Notes: a model not told the origin generated them from the letters alone. A stretch of DNA of 64,000 bases from Gammaproteobacteria bacterium (GCA_009841615.1 VXLL01000010.1:1-64000); one strand, 5' to 3'. Shown: positions 45,342 through 55,369, counted from the stretch's first letter. Made by a program: numbers and translations.

Positions 45342-48107
45342 ATGACGGATGAAACCACTTCCGATGGTCCTGAAGAGGGAACTGAAGAAGGGAACAACGA
45401 AAATAATACTCCAACTACTCGCCCCGATACAAAATACACTCGTGTAAAACTCGAAGACGAGATGCGCCAGTCGTATCTCGGCTATGCGATGAGTGTGATA
45501 ATTGGTCGCGCTCTACCAGACATCCGAGATGGTCTTAAGCCAGTGCACCGGCGGTGTCTGTTTGGGATGCACGAACTCAACAATCGTCATGATCGTCCCC
45601 CGATGAAGTCTGCAAGAGTGTCAGGCGAGGTCATGGGGAAGTATCACCCGCACGGTGAACTGGCAATCTACAACACGATCGTCATCATGGCCCAAGAGTT
45701 CAAGATGCGTTATCCTTTGATTGATGGCCAAGGCAACTTCGGTTCAATCGATGGTGATCCTGCGGCGGCGAGCCGATACACGGAAGTAAGGATGTCCAAG
45801 ATCGCGGGCGAAATGCTCGCAGATTTGCGCAAAGAAACTGTCGACATGATGCCGAATTACGACGAAACCTTGCGAATGCCAGTCGTGTTGCCTACCCGCA
45901 TTCCAAACTTATTGGTTAACGGTGCTCAGGGTATAGCTGTGGGGATGGCGACAAACATCCCACCACACAATATTGGAGAGGTGGTAGATGCTTGCATCGC
46001 GTTAATCGATGACGAAAGTTTAAACACGAAGCAACTCATGGAATTCGTCCGTGGGCCGGATTTTCCTACTGCTGCGATAATCAACGGAATCGCCGGAATC
46101 TATGAAGCATACGAAACGGGTAGGGGCCAAATTATGGTTCGCGCTCGTGCCTCGGTTGAAGTCGACAAAGCGGGAAGGGAATCGATAGTCATCACAGAAA
46201 TTCCATTCCAACTAAACAAAGCGAAGTTAGTAGAGTCTATTGCGCAGCTAGTACGGGAACAACGTATTACTGGGATCTCAGAATTACGAGACGAATCTAG
46301 CAAGGATGGACTTCGTGTCGTGATCGAAGTGAAGAAGAGCGACAAGGGTGAGATTGTTCTCAATAACCTCTACTCTCAAACTCAGTTACAGACGTCGTTC
46401 AGCGTGAACTCTGTAGCCCTCGTAGATGGTCAACCACGAGTGGTCACACTCAAGGAAATGTTGGTTGAATTCATACGACATCGAAGAGAGGTTGTTGTTC
46501 GGCGTACAGTCTATCAGTTGCGAGAGGATCGAAAGCGGGCGCATACTTTGGAAGGTCAGGCTGTAGCTCTCGCCGATATTGACGAAATTGTGGAACTCAT
46601 AAGAAGTTCCAAGTCATCTGACGTGGCGCGGGAAGCATTGACGAGTCGTGAGTGGTTACGAGATGGCACTGAAAACTCCACAGGCCGAGACCGTGATGCA
46701 AGAGTAGAGGGAGTTCGAGCTTTACTTCGTCGAGCCGATGTGAAACTTGCTAGACGTCTTGATATCGAACCTGATTTAGGGTTCAAAATTGAACGAGGTA
46801 CGTATCGTTTGTCGATTGACCAAGCCAATGCAATCTTGAGCATGCAGTTGCAACGACTCGTAAGCTTGGAGCGAGAAAAACTCATTGCAGACTTTGAGGC
46901 GATTATTGACAACATCAAGGAACTACAACAAATTCTCGATTCTGACGAGCGAATGAATGAAGTTGTGAAAGAAGAGCTGATAGAGATTCGCGAACAGTAC
47001 GGAGACGAGCGTAGAACGGAAATTCGCTCCTCTATCGAAGATCTTTCGATCACAGATTTAATAACCCCAACATATGTTTTATTAACCGTTTCCCATGGTG
47101 GGTATGCGAAAGTACAACCACTGAGTGTTTACGGGACTCAACGACGTGGTGGCCACGGTAAGATTGCACTTACGACAAAAGACGGAGACTACGTAGAACA
47201 TGTCCACGTCGTACATAATCACTCAACTTTGTTGTGTTTTTCCAACAAGGGTAGGGTCTACTGGCTACCAGTTTACAACATTCCTGAAGAGAGTCGAAAC
47301 TCTCGTGGAAAACCGTTAGTGAATATGATCGAAATTCACTCCGACGAGCGAATAACCGCGATCGTTCCCGTACCAGAGGAGATTGAAAATAGATTTGTAT
47401 GTATGGCGACTGCAAAGGGATTGATCAAACGTACGAAATTAGACGAATTTGCTACTCCTAGAAGACTCGGAAAAATCGCAATTTCACTGCAGGAGGAGGA
47501 CGAGCTGATCGGGGTGCACATTACGGACGGGTACCAAGAATTGATGTTAGTTCAATCTGCGGGATATGCCGTGCGATTCAAAGAGTCCGATGTGCGCTCG
47601 AGTGGGCGTAATTCTCAAGGAGTTCGGGGAATTAGACTTCAAAGCACTGAGGATAGTGTGCTTTCATTTGTGGTCCCACAACCAGATTGCTATTTACTGT
47701 GTGCGTCGGAGTTTGGTTATGGTAAGTGTTCCGATTTTTCGTTATTTAGACGCACGAATCGTGCAACTCGTGGCGTGTACGCATTAAAGCCCTCCGAACG
47801 GAATGGGAGATTGACTTGCGCGGTCCAAGTATTTGATTCAGATGAAGTTATGTTTGTCAATGATCGTGGGGTGCTACTGCGCACTGCGGTCAGTCAAATT
47901 GCTAAGTCAGGGCGTCTAACCGTCGGAGTAAAACTCATTGATCTCAAAGAAGGGGTACGCTTAGTTGGTGTTGCCGTTATTCACGAAGACGCGCTCGCTC
48001 ATTTTGAAGACGACATTCCGACGATCGATGAGGACTCCACGGAAACTTCCCTAAGCGAGGAAGACGAATCCTCAGAGCTCGAATCTGATGCCGGTGAAGG
48101 CAGCTAG
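45342..48107 (+). CDS. gyrA: DNA gyrase subunit A
   Basis: GyrA cuts and rejoins DNA to add negative supercoils together with GyrB. The 921-residue protein carries an acidic leader, then the catalytic domain with the active Tyr in AAASRYTEVRM and the quinolone region around HPHGELAIYN, and a C-terminal beta-pinwheel with the GyrA-box-like QRRGGHGK. It closes with an acidic tail rich in Glu and Ser, as in many GyrA proteins. At the quinolone-resistance position usually held by Ser83, the residue is Glu in HPHGELAIYN, which would be worth comparing with relatives. The gene starts with ATG at 45342. Confidence 0.96.
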   Translation: MTDETTSDGPEEGTEEGNNENNTPTTRPDTKYTRVKLEDEMRQSYLGYAMSVIIGRALPDIRDGLKPVHRRCLFGMHELNNRHDRPPMKSARVSGEVMGKYHPHGELAIYNTIVIMAQEFKMRYPLIDGQGNFGSIDGDPAAASRYTEVRMSKIAGEMLADLRKETVDMMPNYDETLRMPVVLPTRIPNLLVNGAQGIAVGMATNIPPHNIGEVVDACIALIDDESLNTKQLMEFVRGPDFPTAAIINGIAGIYEAYETGRGQIMVRARASVEVDKAGRESIVITEIPFQLNKAKLVESIAQLVREQRITGISELRDESSKDGLRVVIEVKKSDKGEIVLNNLYSQTQLQTSFSVNSVALVDGQPRVVTLKEMLVEFIRHRREVVVRRTVYQLREDRKRAHTLEGQAVALADIDEIVELIRSSKSSDVAREALTSREWLRDGTENSTGRDRDARVEGVRALLRRADVKLARRLDIEPDLGFKIERGTYRLSIDQANAILSMQLQRLVSLEREKLIADFEAIIDNIKELQQILDSDERMNEVVKEELIEIREQYGDERRTEIRSSIEDLSITDLITPTYVLLTVSHGGYAKVQPLSVYGTQRRGGHGKIALTTKDGDYVEHVHVVHNHSTLLCFSNKGRVYWLPVYNIPEESRNSRGKPLVNMIEIHSDERITAIVPVPEEIENRFVCMATAKGLIKRTKLDEFATPRRLGKIAISLQEEDELIGVHITDGYQELMLVQSAGYAVRFKESDVRSSGRNSQGVRGIRLQSTEDSVLSFVVPQPDCYLLCASEFGYGKCSDFSLFRRTNRATRGVYALKPSERNGRLTCAVQVFDSDEVMFVNDRGVLLRTAVSQIAKSGRLTVGVKLIDLKEGVRLVGVAVIHEDALAHFEDDIPTIDEDSTETSLSEEDESSELESDAGEGS

Positions 48108-48133
48108 AGTCTTGGTATTTCTCTAACTTCTTG

Positions 48134-49204
48134 ATGCCTCGAGCACACAATTTCTCGGCTGGCCCGGCGGCACTTCCGACCGATGTCATGACCGAAATTC
48201 AACGTGATCTTCTCGATTATCGTGGTACAGGAATGTCTGTAATGGAAATTAGCCATCGTTCGAGAACGTTCATGGACATTGCTTCGCGCGCCGAAAACTC
48301 ATTGCGGCAATTACTGTGTATTAGCGAAGACTATCATGTGTTATTCCTCCAAGGAGGTGCTAGGCTACAGTTCACCATGATTCCGGTCAACTTGGCAGCA
48401 CCGGGTGAAATCGTTGAGTACGTAGATACCGGTATCTGGTCTCAGAAAGCACTACAAGAAGCCGAACGTTTGCGCGATGCGAAAACGGTTGCTTCCGCAC
48501 ACGACCACATTCCAGCCGAGTCAACTTGGTTACGGCACTCAGGCTCGAAATACCTTTACATCACGACAAATGAAACTATTTCTGGTGTCCAATATCACGA
48601 ATTTCCGAATGCAGATAGCGTGCCGCTCGTGGGGGACGCGTCTTCAGATTTTCTTACCCGCCCAATCGAAGTCCACAGATTTGGACTCGTTTATGCCTGT
48701 GCACAGAAGAATTTCGGTCCATCAGGATTGGTTATCGTCATAGTTCGAAAAGACTTGTGTCACGAACCTCTGGGGCACGAGTCAGAGTACTTGAACTACG
48801 CGACGCACGCAAAGAGTACTTCAATGTTTAATACGCCAAACACATTTGCTTGGTACATTGCTGGTTTAATGTTCGATTGGATCTTAGCACAGGGCGGCGT
48901 GAACGAGATGCAAACACAATGCCAATTGAAATCGCAAAAGCTATACGATCTAATTGACGGAAGTACGCTCTATCGTTCAGTCATTGAACCGCGTTTTAGG
49001 TCATCCGTCAGTGTTACCTTTACTCTTACGGACGATAAGTTAAACCAACGGTTGCTTGATGAAGCAGAAAACGTCGGTATCCATCATTTAAAGGGGCACC
49101 GAGCCGTAGGGGGATTTCGTGCTAGTTTATACAACGGTGTTCCGATGCAAGCCGTTGATGCTTTAGTAGAGTTCTTAGCAGACTTTGAGCAACGGAAAAG
49201 CTAA
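48134..49204 (+). CDS. serC: Phosphoserine aminotransferase
   Basis: SerC makes phosphoserine from 3-phosphohydroxypyruvate with glutamate, using PLP, for serine and also pyridoxine synthesis. The 356-residue protein starts RAHNFSAGPAALP, has GTGMSVMEISHRS, FLQGGARLQFTMIPVNL, and the PLP-lysine region in YACAQKNFGPSGLVIVI (about 197-213). The start is ATG 48134, one codon after a TTG. It follows gyrA by 26 bases, as in other gammaproteobacteria. pheA, which usually follows, is missing. Confidence 0.95.
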   Translation: MPRAHNFSAGPAALPTDVMTEIQRDLLDYRGTGMSVMEISHRSRTFMDIASRAENSLRQLLCISEDYHVLFLQGGARLQFTMIPVNLAAPGEIVEYVDTGIWSQKALQEAERLRDAKTVASAHDHIPAESTWLRHSGSKYLYITTNETISGVQYHEFPNADSVPLVGDASSDFLTRPIEVHRFGLVYACAQKNFGPSGLVIVIVRKDLCHEPLGHESEYLNYATHAKSTSMFNTPNTFAWYIAGLMFDWILAQGGVNEMQTQCQLKSQKLYDLIDGSTLYRSVIEPRFRSSVSVTFTLTDDKLNQRLLDEAENVGIHHLKGHRAVGGFRASLYNGVPMQAVDALVEFLADFEQRKS

Positions 49205-49309
49205 GCGAGTATTGCTGAAGCACAGAATCAGTGCTTTACAACTTGGCGATTCGATGTTTGCATCGTTCACCTTTTTCCAAACTTTATACTGAATCGCTTT
49301 TCACAAGTC

Positions 49310-50398
49310 ATGAAGAACGTCAGTGAGAGCATTTCCAAATTACCTCCTTATGTCCTGTCTAAGCTAAGGGTCGGGACGCTGACAGAATCGGGATTCGAGG
49401 ACTTGCTTCAGTTAGCGTGTAACGAAAATCCTCGAGGTCCAAGTTCAAAGGTGCTTGCTGCGTTAAACGATGCACAAAGCTCACTCAATCGTTATCCCGA
49501 TTCGGATGGCTTACGTTTGAAGTCCCAACTAGCCGAGCGTTTGGGTGTGTCAGTGCTTCAAGTCACACTAGGAGCTGGTTCCAGCGGCGTGCTAGATCTG
49601 ATCACCAAAGTTGTACTTTCCCCGGATTCCGAAGTCATTGTTGACGAGTATTGTTTCACACTGTATCCAATCCTCGTCCACACCGCGCATGGTAAATTAG
49701 TCAAGGTTTCGGCCAAGAATTGGAAGATTGACTTCTCAGCAATGCTGGGTGAGATTACCCCCAGTACTCGATTGATTTTTATCACCAATCCGGGTAATCC
49801 CTTAGGTACTTGCACTGAAAACGCAGAACTTGTAGCGTTTCTAGACACGTTACCTCAAGAGATTTGGGTTGTATTAGACGAAGCTTACTTTGAATATGTG
49901 CGAAACTCTAGTTTTCTGGATAGCGTGCAACTTTGTCAAAAGTATCCAAACGTCATTGTCGCGCGGACATTTTCAAAGGTTTATGGGTTAGCTGGACTAA
50001 GAGTAGGGTATGGTATATCGTCGGAAACTATGTGCGAGATGCTCAATCGGATTCGTCCGCCGTTCAATGTCAATAGCTTAGCGTTGACCGCAGCTGAAGT
50101 AGCACTAGCCGACCGAGCTTATGTCCGAGTGTGCCTGGAATTGAACGAGACAGGTCGAGTGTATCTATATCGAGAGTTCGAAAGAATGGGTCTGGATTAC
50201 CTCGATTCACATACAAACTTCATCACTTTCAATTGTGGGAGCGAAGCAGCACCGATTAACACTGAATTAAAGAAACGGGGAATAATCGTTCGAACTCTCG
50301 CGAATTACAATTTACCGAACCATTTACGAGTCACTGTCGGGCTTCCCGACGAGAACAAGAAATTCATCGCTACATTAGAGAAAATTCTGCTAAATTAG
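49310..50398 (+). CDS. hisC: Histidinol-phosphate aminotransferase (HisC)
   Basis: A PLP transaminase of histidine synthesis; HisC2-type enzymes in this position also act on aromatic amino acids. The 362-residue chain has NENPRGPSSKV (about 39-49), LNRYPDSDGLRLK, FITNPGNPLGT (about 157-167), VVLDEAYFEYV and the PLP lysine in RTFSKVYGLAGLRVGY (about 220-235). It starts with ATG 49310. It lies in the place where pheA-hisC-tyrA-aroA would be found, but only hisC remains here, followed directly by cmk. Confidence 0.93.
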   Translation: MKNVSESISKLPPYVLSKLRVGTLTESGFEDLLQLACNENPRGPSSKVLAALNDAQSSLNRYPDSDGLRLKSQLAERLGVSVLQVTLGAGSSGVLDLITKVVLSPDSEVIVDEYCFTLYPILVHTAHGKLVKVSAKNWKIDFSAMLGEITPSTRLIFITNPGNPLGTCTENAELVAFLDTLPQEIWVVLDEAYFEYVRNSSFLDSVQLCQKYPNVIVARTFSKVYGLAGLRVGYGISSETMCEMLNRIRPPFNVNSLALTAAEVALADRAYVRVCLELNETGRVYLYREFERMGLDYLDSHTNFITFNCGSEAAPINTELKKRGIIVRTLANYNLPNHLRVTVGLPDENKKFIATLEKILLN

Positions 50399-50418
50399 AC
50401 TGCACTGGAGAGACTCTT

Positions 50419-51219
50419 CTGACCAAAAAAACCTCCACACCTGAGGATCCGAAAATTCCTGTTATCGCGATCGATGGCTTAGCAGCTTCCGGCAAAGGTA
50501 CTGTAGCGAGCGAAGTGGCTACTAAACTCGGATGGAATCTACTAGATAGCGGATTGTTGTACCGAATCACAGCGTTCTTAGTAAAGGTACTTGGCATCGA
50601 TGTCGCCGACATCGAGTCAATTGAGGCACTGCTCTCGCATCGAGTAAAGATTTCTTACTGTAATGCAGGAATAGACGCTTCGCAACAAGATTGGTTGTCT
50701 CAATCGATGGCTACAAACGATAGTGTGGTTGTGTTGAGTGATTCACTACGGCAGAGCTATGTACGATGGAATGGAAACGACATTACAGAAACGGTACGCT
50801 CAGATCCTATTTCACGGCTTGCAGCTCGGGTAGCAGCTTCCCCGAGAGTTCGTCAATTGCTCATTCCAAAACAACGCGAACGCCGCGAAACTCCGGGATT
50901 AGTTGCTGACGGTAGAGACATGGGTACCGTTATTTTTCCAGACGCTCAACTCAAGATATTCTTAGAAGCTACAGCTGAAACAAGAGCTCAGCGACGTTTA
51001 CAACAACTGAAATTACCAGAATCGGAATTTCAAAGAATCCGTGAAATGATGGAAGAACGCGACCGAAAAGATTCACTTCGAGAAGTAGCTCCTGCGATCC
51101 CTGCTGAAGATTCCGTGTGTTTGGACAGTTCAAATCAAACCATCGAGCAAACGGTCACCGAAGTTTTAAGACTTGCACGAGAGCGCAATCTAGTCAACGC
51201 CAATACCGCACAACACTAA
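50419..51219 (+). CDS. cmk: Cytidylate kinase, probably with a CTG start
   Basis: Cmk phosphorylates CMP and dCMP. The P-loop is GLAASGKGT (near residues 20-28), after VIAIDG. The chain continues through DSGLLYRITAF, RLAARVAASPRVRQLL, VADGRDMGTVIFPDAQLKIFLEA and RDRKDSLRE, all typical Cmk motifs. GTG at 50515 is too late, since it would remove the P-loop. The only start before it with a ribosome site is CTG at 50419, with GGAG nine bases upstream; no ATG, GTG or TTG exists in frame. The gene follows hisC by 20 bases, and aroA, its usual neighbour, is absent. Confidence 0.9.
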   Translation: MTKKTSTPEDPKIPVIAIDGLAASGKGTVASEVATKLGWNLLDSGLLYRITAFLVKVLGIDVADIESIEALLSHRVKISYCNAGIDASQQDWLSQSMATNDSVVVLSDSLRQSYVRWNGNDITETVRSDPISRLAARVAASPRVRQLLIPKQRERRETPGLVADGRDMGTVIFPDAQLKIFLEATAETRAQRRLQQLKLPESEFQRIREMMEERDRKDSLREVAPAIPAEDSVCLDSSNQTIEQTVTEVLRLARERNLVNANTAQH

Positions 51220-51241
51220 GACAGAGCCAACCCGCTCTTAG

Positions 51242-52297
51242 TCACGCGTCGAGTTTTCTTCGATCGTACTCGCTTAAATTCGCGATGTCTGCGCCATGCC
51301 GTAACAAAGTTGAAATCACGCGTGCACGTTTAGAACTAGACTTGATGGTGGAACGAATTGCGTGTTGTAATGGGGAACTTCCATTGTTGTCTAGTATGTC
51401 AATGTGAGCTCCGTTTGCTAAGAGGAGTTCGACTACGGGAACGAAACCAGCCTTACTGGCACAATGCAACGCGGTTTCACCTTTGTGGTTTCGTATATTC
51501 ACGTCAGCACCTAAATCTAACAGTTCTTGGATGCATCGAATATTTCCTCCTCGATCGCCTCGGGACTCGTATACCAATGGAGGCCAGCCGCGTTCGCTGA
51601 CGTTTGGATCTATTGATATGCCGAAGTTTAGTAGCGCGTCTTGGATCTTTGAATTCTTTGCGAATACTGGTTCCCATTTCAATCGATCTGGAATGATTCC
51701 TGCCTGCAAGAGAACGTGAAGAATTTCAAGATCTCCTCTCCAGATAGCAAATTTCACTAGCCATTGCTTGTGATGGATTGGCTTTGGATCATGCTTTAGA
51801 ATTAACTCTAATATGTTGACGTAACTACCACTGATTGCATAGTGTACACTCGTAAATCCAACTTCTCGGTCGTGTTGTTGTTTCTCCTGATTGACTATAT
51901 CGGGTTGTTTTTCAATAAGTTCCTTGACCCTTTCGTACTCACCCAAGAATACAGCGGAAAAGAAATCGAGAGGTTGGTATCGCTCTTGTAGCAATCTCAC
52001 AGTGTCTGCTCTGTTTTTCCAAACTGCTGCTGCATACGCACTAACTTCGACATACATTGGCGTGAAGTAACATCCCCATTGGTGAGGATCAGCACCAATC
52101 TCGAGCAAATATTGAACAATTTTCGTTCTTCCTCGATACGCTGCTTCCCAAAGCATCGTACGTCCGTGCGGACCGTCACGGTTTAACCAATCGGGTCGTT
52201 GCTGCAGAATCTGTTTGACTTCAGATAAACTGCCTTTTTTCGCTGTTGCGAGACCGAAATTTAGAAAATCACTGGTCTTTCCGGGAAGATGTATCAA
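51242..52297 (-). CDS. Ankyrin-repeat protein
   Basis: A 351-residue protein without signal peptide. It has at least five ankyrin units: an early pair around GRTMLWEAAYRGRTKIVQYL, one at FTSVHYAISGSYVNILELIL, then IRCIQELLDLGADVNIRNHK, ETALHCASKAGFVPVVELLL and SSPLQHAIRS in sequence. Ankyrins bind other proteins; nothing shows a partner. The start is TTG at 52295-52297 with no strong ribosome site, so it may be slightly off. It points against cmk and rpsA, the usually adjacent genes, and thus splits a conserved pair. Confidence 0.8.
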   Translation of the reverse strand: MIHLPGKTSDFLNFGLATAKKGSLSEVKQILQQRPDWLNRDGPHGRTMLWEAAYRGRTKIVQYLLEIGADPHQWGCYFTPMYVEVSAYAAAVWKNRADTVRLLQERYQPLDFFSAVFLGEYERVKELIEKQPDIVNQEKQQHDREVGFTSVHYAISGSYVNILELILKHDPKPIHHKQWLVKFAIWRGDLEILHVLLQAGIIPDRLKWEPVFAKNSKIQDALLNFGISIDPNVSERGWPPLVYESRGDRGGNIRCIQELLDLGADVNIRNHKGETALHCASKAGFVPVVELLLANGAHIDILDNNGSSPLQHAIRSTIKSSSKRARVISTLLRHGADIANLSEYDRRKLDA

Positions 52298-52403
52298 ACC
52301 AGAGTACTCTCGAAAACGCGAATGATATACCGGACTCTACCCCGCAAGACTAGTCCTATACTCACTTCGTTAAAATAACGCAAGTTCTGGCTAGGGACTA
52401 CGA

Positions 52404-52418
52404 ACGAGTACCACTCGT
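52404..52418. repeat. Hairpin in the rpsA upstream region
   Basis: ACGAGT and ACTCGT form a six-base-pair stem with the loop ACC. It lies in the 268-base region 52298-52565 before rpsA, in which no gene is seen. It could be part of an S1 leader, but no T-run follows and its role is open. Confidence 0.3.
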
Positions 52419-52565
52419 ACCGTCGCACACAGCTAAATTTCAGTGGGAGTACAAGCCCACAAGTCTTCGTCCGTGTGATTTCTCCGAATTGTCACGCATA
52501 CGGGTTTTTATGCTTATGCCGTTTCCTATGCCCGACTTTTTATCTTATTGAAACCTTGGGAGAAT

Positions 52566-54242
52566 ATGACCGAAACATTCGCTGAGCTACTTGAAGAAAG
52601 TGTTGAAACCGTTGAGATGATACCGGGTTCCATCGTCGTGGGAACGGTAGTCGACATCGATAACGAATACGTAACCATGCACGTTGGACTAAAGTCCGAG
52701 GGAGTTATCCCTCGCGAGCAGTTTCTCGACGTAGAAGGAAACTTCCATCTGAGTGTCGGCGATCAAGTAAAAGTAGCCATGGAAGTCGTGGATGACGGCT
52801 TCGGCGAGACTAGACTCTCCCGTGAAAAAGCAAAGCGCGCAGAGACCTGGGAACGACTTGAAGAAGCATTTGAACGACGGGACGCAGTTCGAGGAAAACT
52901 CTGTAGTAAAGTGAAGGGTGGATTCACCGTCCTGATAGAGGATATCCGCGCATTCCTTCCTGGTTCGTTGGTTGACCTCAAACCTTTGAAAGAACCGACG
53001 GACATTGAAGGCGAGGAAATGGATTTTCAGATCATAAAACTTGATTCCCGCCGAAACAACGTGGTCGTTTCTCGACGCGCAGTATTAGAAACAGAGAATA
53101 GTGAAGAGCGAGATGCTTTATTAGCGTCCCTAACCGAGGGACAAGTCATAAAGGGAACCGTTAAAAATTTAACTGAGTACGGTGCATTTGTCGACTTAGG
53201 TGGCGTGGATGGGTTGTTACACGTCACGGATATGGCGTGGAAGCGGGTTCGCCACCCCAGCGAAGTTGTAACAGTCGGTGAAGAGGTCACCGTAAGAGTC
53301 CTCTCATTCGACTCTGAAAAGTCTCGAGTGTCCCTAGGCATGAAGCAACTAGGCGAAGACCCTTGGAGTGATATATTGGAACGTTATCCTCCTCGAACCA
53401 AAGTGTATGCAACGGTTACCAACATTACAGACTACGGCTGCTTTGCTGAGATCGAAGACGGTGTCGAGGGTTTAGTGCATGTGTCTGAAATGGATTGGAC
53501 GAGTCGAAACGTGAATCCGGCGAAGATCGTCACTGTTGGAGACACAATCGAAGTTATGGTACTCGGCATCGACGAGGAACGTCGTCGAGTCTCGCTCGGG
53601 ATGAAACAGTGTAAAGACAATCCTTGGGAAGTGTTTGGAGACACCCACGAAATCGGTCAAAAAGTATCAGGTAAGGTCAAGTCAATTACTGATTTTGGAA
53701 TCTTTATCGGACTACCTGGGAATGTCGATGGCCTAGTCCATCTTTCTGACATGTCTTGGACTGAACCTGGTGAAACTGTCATTCGTCGATTTAGTCGCGG
53801 CGAGCAAGTTGACGCAGTTGTTCTCGCGATTGATGTGGAGCGAGAGCGTATCGGTCTAGGGATTAAGCAACTCGATGTGGACACGTTTGGAGACTATGTA
53901 AAGGATAATCCCCGTGGTACCGTTGTGGCTGGAGTTGTAACGGAAGTAACACAGCAAGATGCGACCGTCGAGTTAGCTGAGGGTGTCGTAGGTGTAGTCC
54001 GAGTAAGTGAAATTTCTCAAGACCACGTAGAGGATGCTCGCCACGCGTTGAAAGCAGGGGACGGCATTGTCGGGAAGATATTGACCGTCGATAATCGCAA
54101 TCGAGTGTTATGGCTGTCAATCAAGCAAAGTGAAGAAGACCACGAAGCTGAAGCGCATCGTGAGTATCAGCAGCAGACTGAAGAAGAGTCGCGAGCAACT
54201 ACTTTTGGAGAGCTGATACGCTCTCAATTAAAGAAGAAGTAA
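52566..54242 (+). CDS. rpsA: Ribosomal protein S1
   Basis: S1 helps the ribosome bind and unwind messages. The protein of about 558 residues shows six OB-type S1 repeats; the clearest begin at [41 protein letters not shown] and [21 protein letters not shown]. Its length matches E. coli S1 (557). The ATG at 52566 is chosen as start, with GGGAG just upstream; an in-frame TTG at 52548 adds six residues. It precedes ihfB, as in many gammaproteobacteria. Confidence 0.95.
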   Translation: MTETFAELLEESVETVEMIPGSIVVGTVVDIDNEYVTMHVGLKSEGVIPREQFLDVEGNFHLSVGDQVKVAMEVVDDGFGETRLSREKAKRAETWERLEEAFERRDAVRGKLCSKVKGGFTVLIEDIRAFLPGSLVDLKPLKEPTDIEGEEMDFQIIKLDSRRNNVVVSRRAVLETENSEERDALLASLTEGQVIKGTVKNLTEYGAFVDLGGVDGLLHVTDMAWKRVRHPSEVVTVGEEVTVRVLSFDSEKSRVSLGMKQLGEDPWSDILERYPPRTKVYATVTNITDYGCFAEIEDGVEGLVHVSEMDWTSRNVNPAKIVTVGDTIEVMVLGIDEERRRVSLGMKQCKDNPWEVFGDTHEIGQKVSGKVKSITDFGIFIGLPGNVDGLVHLSDMSWTEPGETVIRRFSRGEQVDAVVLAIDVERERIGLGIKQLDVDTFGDYVKDNPRGTVVAGVVTEVTQQDATVELAEGVVGVVRVSEISQDHVEDARHALKAGDGIVGKILTVDNRNRVLWLSIKQSEEDHEAEAHREYQQQTEEESRATTFGELIRSQLKKK

Positions 54243-54267
54243 TTTCTTCACGAACGAGGACCCATTG

Positions 54268-54591
54268 ATGGTATTGTCAGAAGTAGTTCAAAGAATAGCC
54301 AAACAACACCCTGATTACGCCGATGAGACCATTAAGCAGTGCACACGTCTCATTGTGGCTCATTTGGATGAGTCTCTAGTAATGGGAAACGAAGTCCAAA
54401 TTCGTGGATTTGGAACTTTTTCGTTACGTCGTCGTGCGGCACGGGTTGCGCGCGATCCTCGAAATGGTGCGACCGTGAACCTTCCGGAAACTTACGTTCC
54501 TCACTTTAAGGTTAGTCCAAAGCTACGCGATTCTGTGCAGCAACATGCCGCTGTCGTTTTTGATCCTACTACGTTAAAGACAGACGACTAA
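54268..54591 (+). CDS. ihfB: Integration host factor beta subunit
   Basis: IHF binds and bends DNA as an alpha/beta heterodimer. The 107-residue protein shows EVQIRGFGTFSLRRRAAR and the beta-arm region RDPRNGATVNLPETYVPHFK with the conserved proline-containing arm (DPRNG), closing with KLRDSV. The position after rpsA identifies it as beta. The start is ATG at 54268, one codon after a TTG. The C-terminal extension of about ten residues is a little longer than in E. coli. lapA/lapB, which often follow, are not here. Confidence 0.93.
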   Translation: MVLSEVVQRIAKQHPDYADETIKQCTRLIVAHLDESLVMGNEVQIRGFGTFSLRRRAARVARDPRNGATVNLPETYVPHFKVSPKLRDSVQQHAAVVFDPTTLKTDD

Positions 54592-54643
54592 ACAGACTGT
54601 TCAGCTTTGTGAGAGGAAGAGCTAGCCGATAGAGTACTTTCGG

Positions 54644-55369
54644 TTACTCCGAGTCGCTCAATCTATAGTTGATCGATGTCGAGAACTTGAATCGAGTGCC
54701 AATTTTCTTGACTAACGCCGATGGAAATTTAGGGAAAGGATCGGCTTTTGTTATTATTTGTAAAGCTTCTTCGTCCAACAAGTCAATGCCACTTGACGTG
54801 GTGATACTTTTGTCTTGTACTTTCCCATCTGAATCGAGAATTAGTTGAATAACTACGGTTCCCTCTTGTTTGGCTATTCTAGCTTCTCTGGGGTACCGTT
54901 TGAATCTATGGATTCGCGCACTCACGCGCTTCAAATAGTTGCTCTCGACGCTTTCTGAGCCTTTCTTTCTCGCGGATTCATCGGTGGGACCTGTACCAAA
55001 GAAGATGGAGTTGGAATCGCCTAACGGGTCGAATGAGTCGTTCAAACTTTGAACATCAAGTGAGAGTTCCGGTAATTTCGAAAAGTCCTCGGGTGATATG
55101 TCTATTGTTGGCGATAAATCGATGTCAAGTGGAATCAACTCAATCGGTTCAGGCATTTGGGGCATGACCTCCTGCCTCGGCGGAGCGGGCAAAGCCTGTT
55201 TAGTTTGAGTTTGTTGGTCTCTCTTCGGCTCTTCAAGTGACAGTTCAACCTCAAGATATCCGTCGTCTCCGTAACTTCTGCCGCCTTCGTAGAACATTGC
55301 AAACACAACGAAGTGTGCCAGGATCGACAATCCAATCGCAAACGTCCAGATAGTCCTTGAGTTAATCAT
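54644..55369 (-). CDS. tonB: TonB-like energy transducer
   Basis: A 241-residue protein with an N-terminal anchor (about 7-27), a proline- and acid-rich periplasmic spacer (about 40-150), and a C-terminal TonB domain with YPREARIAKQEGTVVIQLILDSDG (split: YPREARIAKQ and GTVVIQLILDSDGKV, about 160-185) and SSGIDLLDEEALQIITKA. It transfers energy from the inner-membrane ExbB/ExbD motor to outer-membrane receptors. It is the last gene of the operon with two ExbD and one ExbB gene and follows a receptor gene, with a 115-base gap from the ExbD gene. Confidence 0.9.
   Translation of the reverse strand: MINSRTIWTFAIGLSILAHFVVFAMFYEGGRSYGDDGYLEVELSLEEPKRDQQTQTKQALPAPPRQEVMPQMPEPIELIPLDIDLSPTIDISPEDFSKLPELSLDVQSLNDSFDPLGDSNSIFFGTGPTDESARKKGSESVESNYLKRVSARIHRFKRYPREARIAKQEGTVVIQLILDSDGKVQDKSITTSSGIDLLDEEALQIITKADPFPKFPSALVKKIGTRFKFSTSINYRLSDSE

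Noticed and set aside
49218-49236. Hairpin AAGCAC/GTGCTT after serC as a terminator
   Set aside because: There is no T-run after the stem and the operon seems to go on to hisC, so evidence is too weak.
51223-51238. Hairpin AGAGC/GCTCT between cmk and the ankyrin gene as a bidirectional terminator
   Set aside because: A five-base-pair stem without T-run; only its position between convergent genes favours it.
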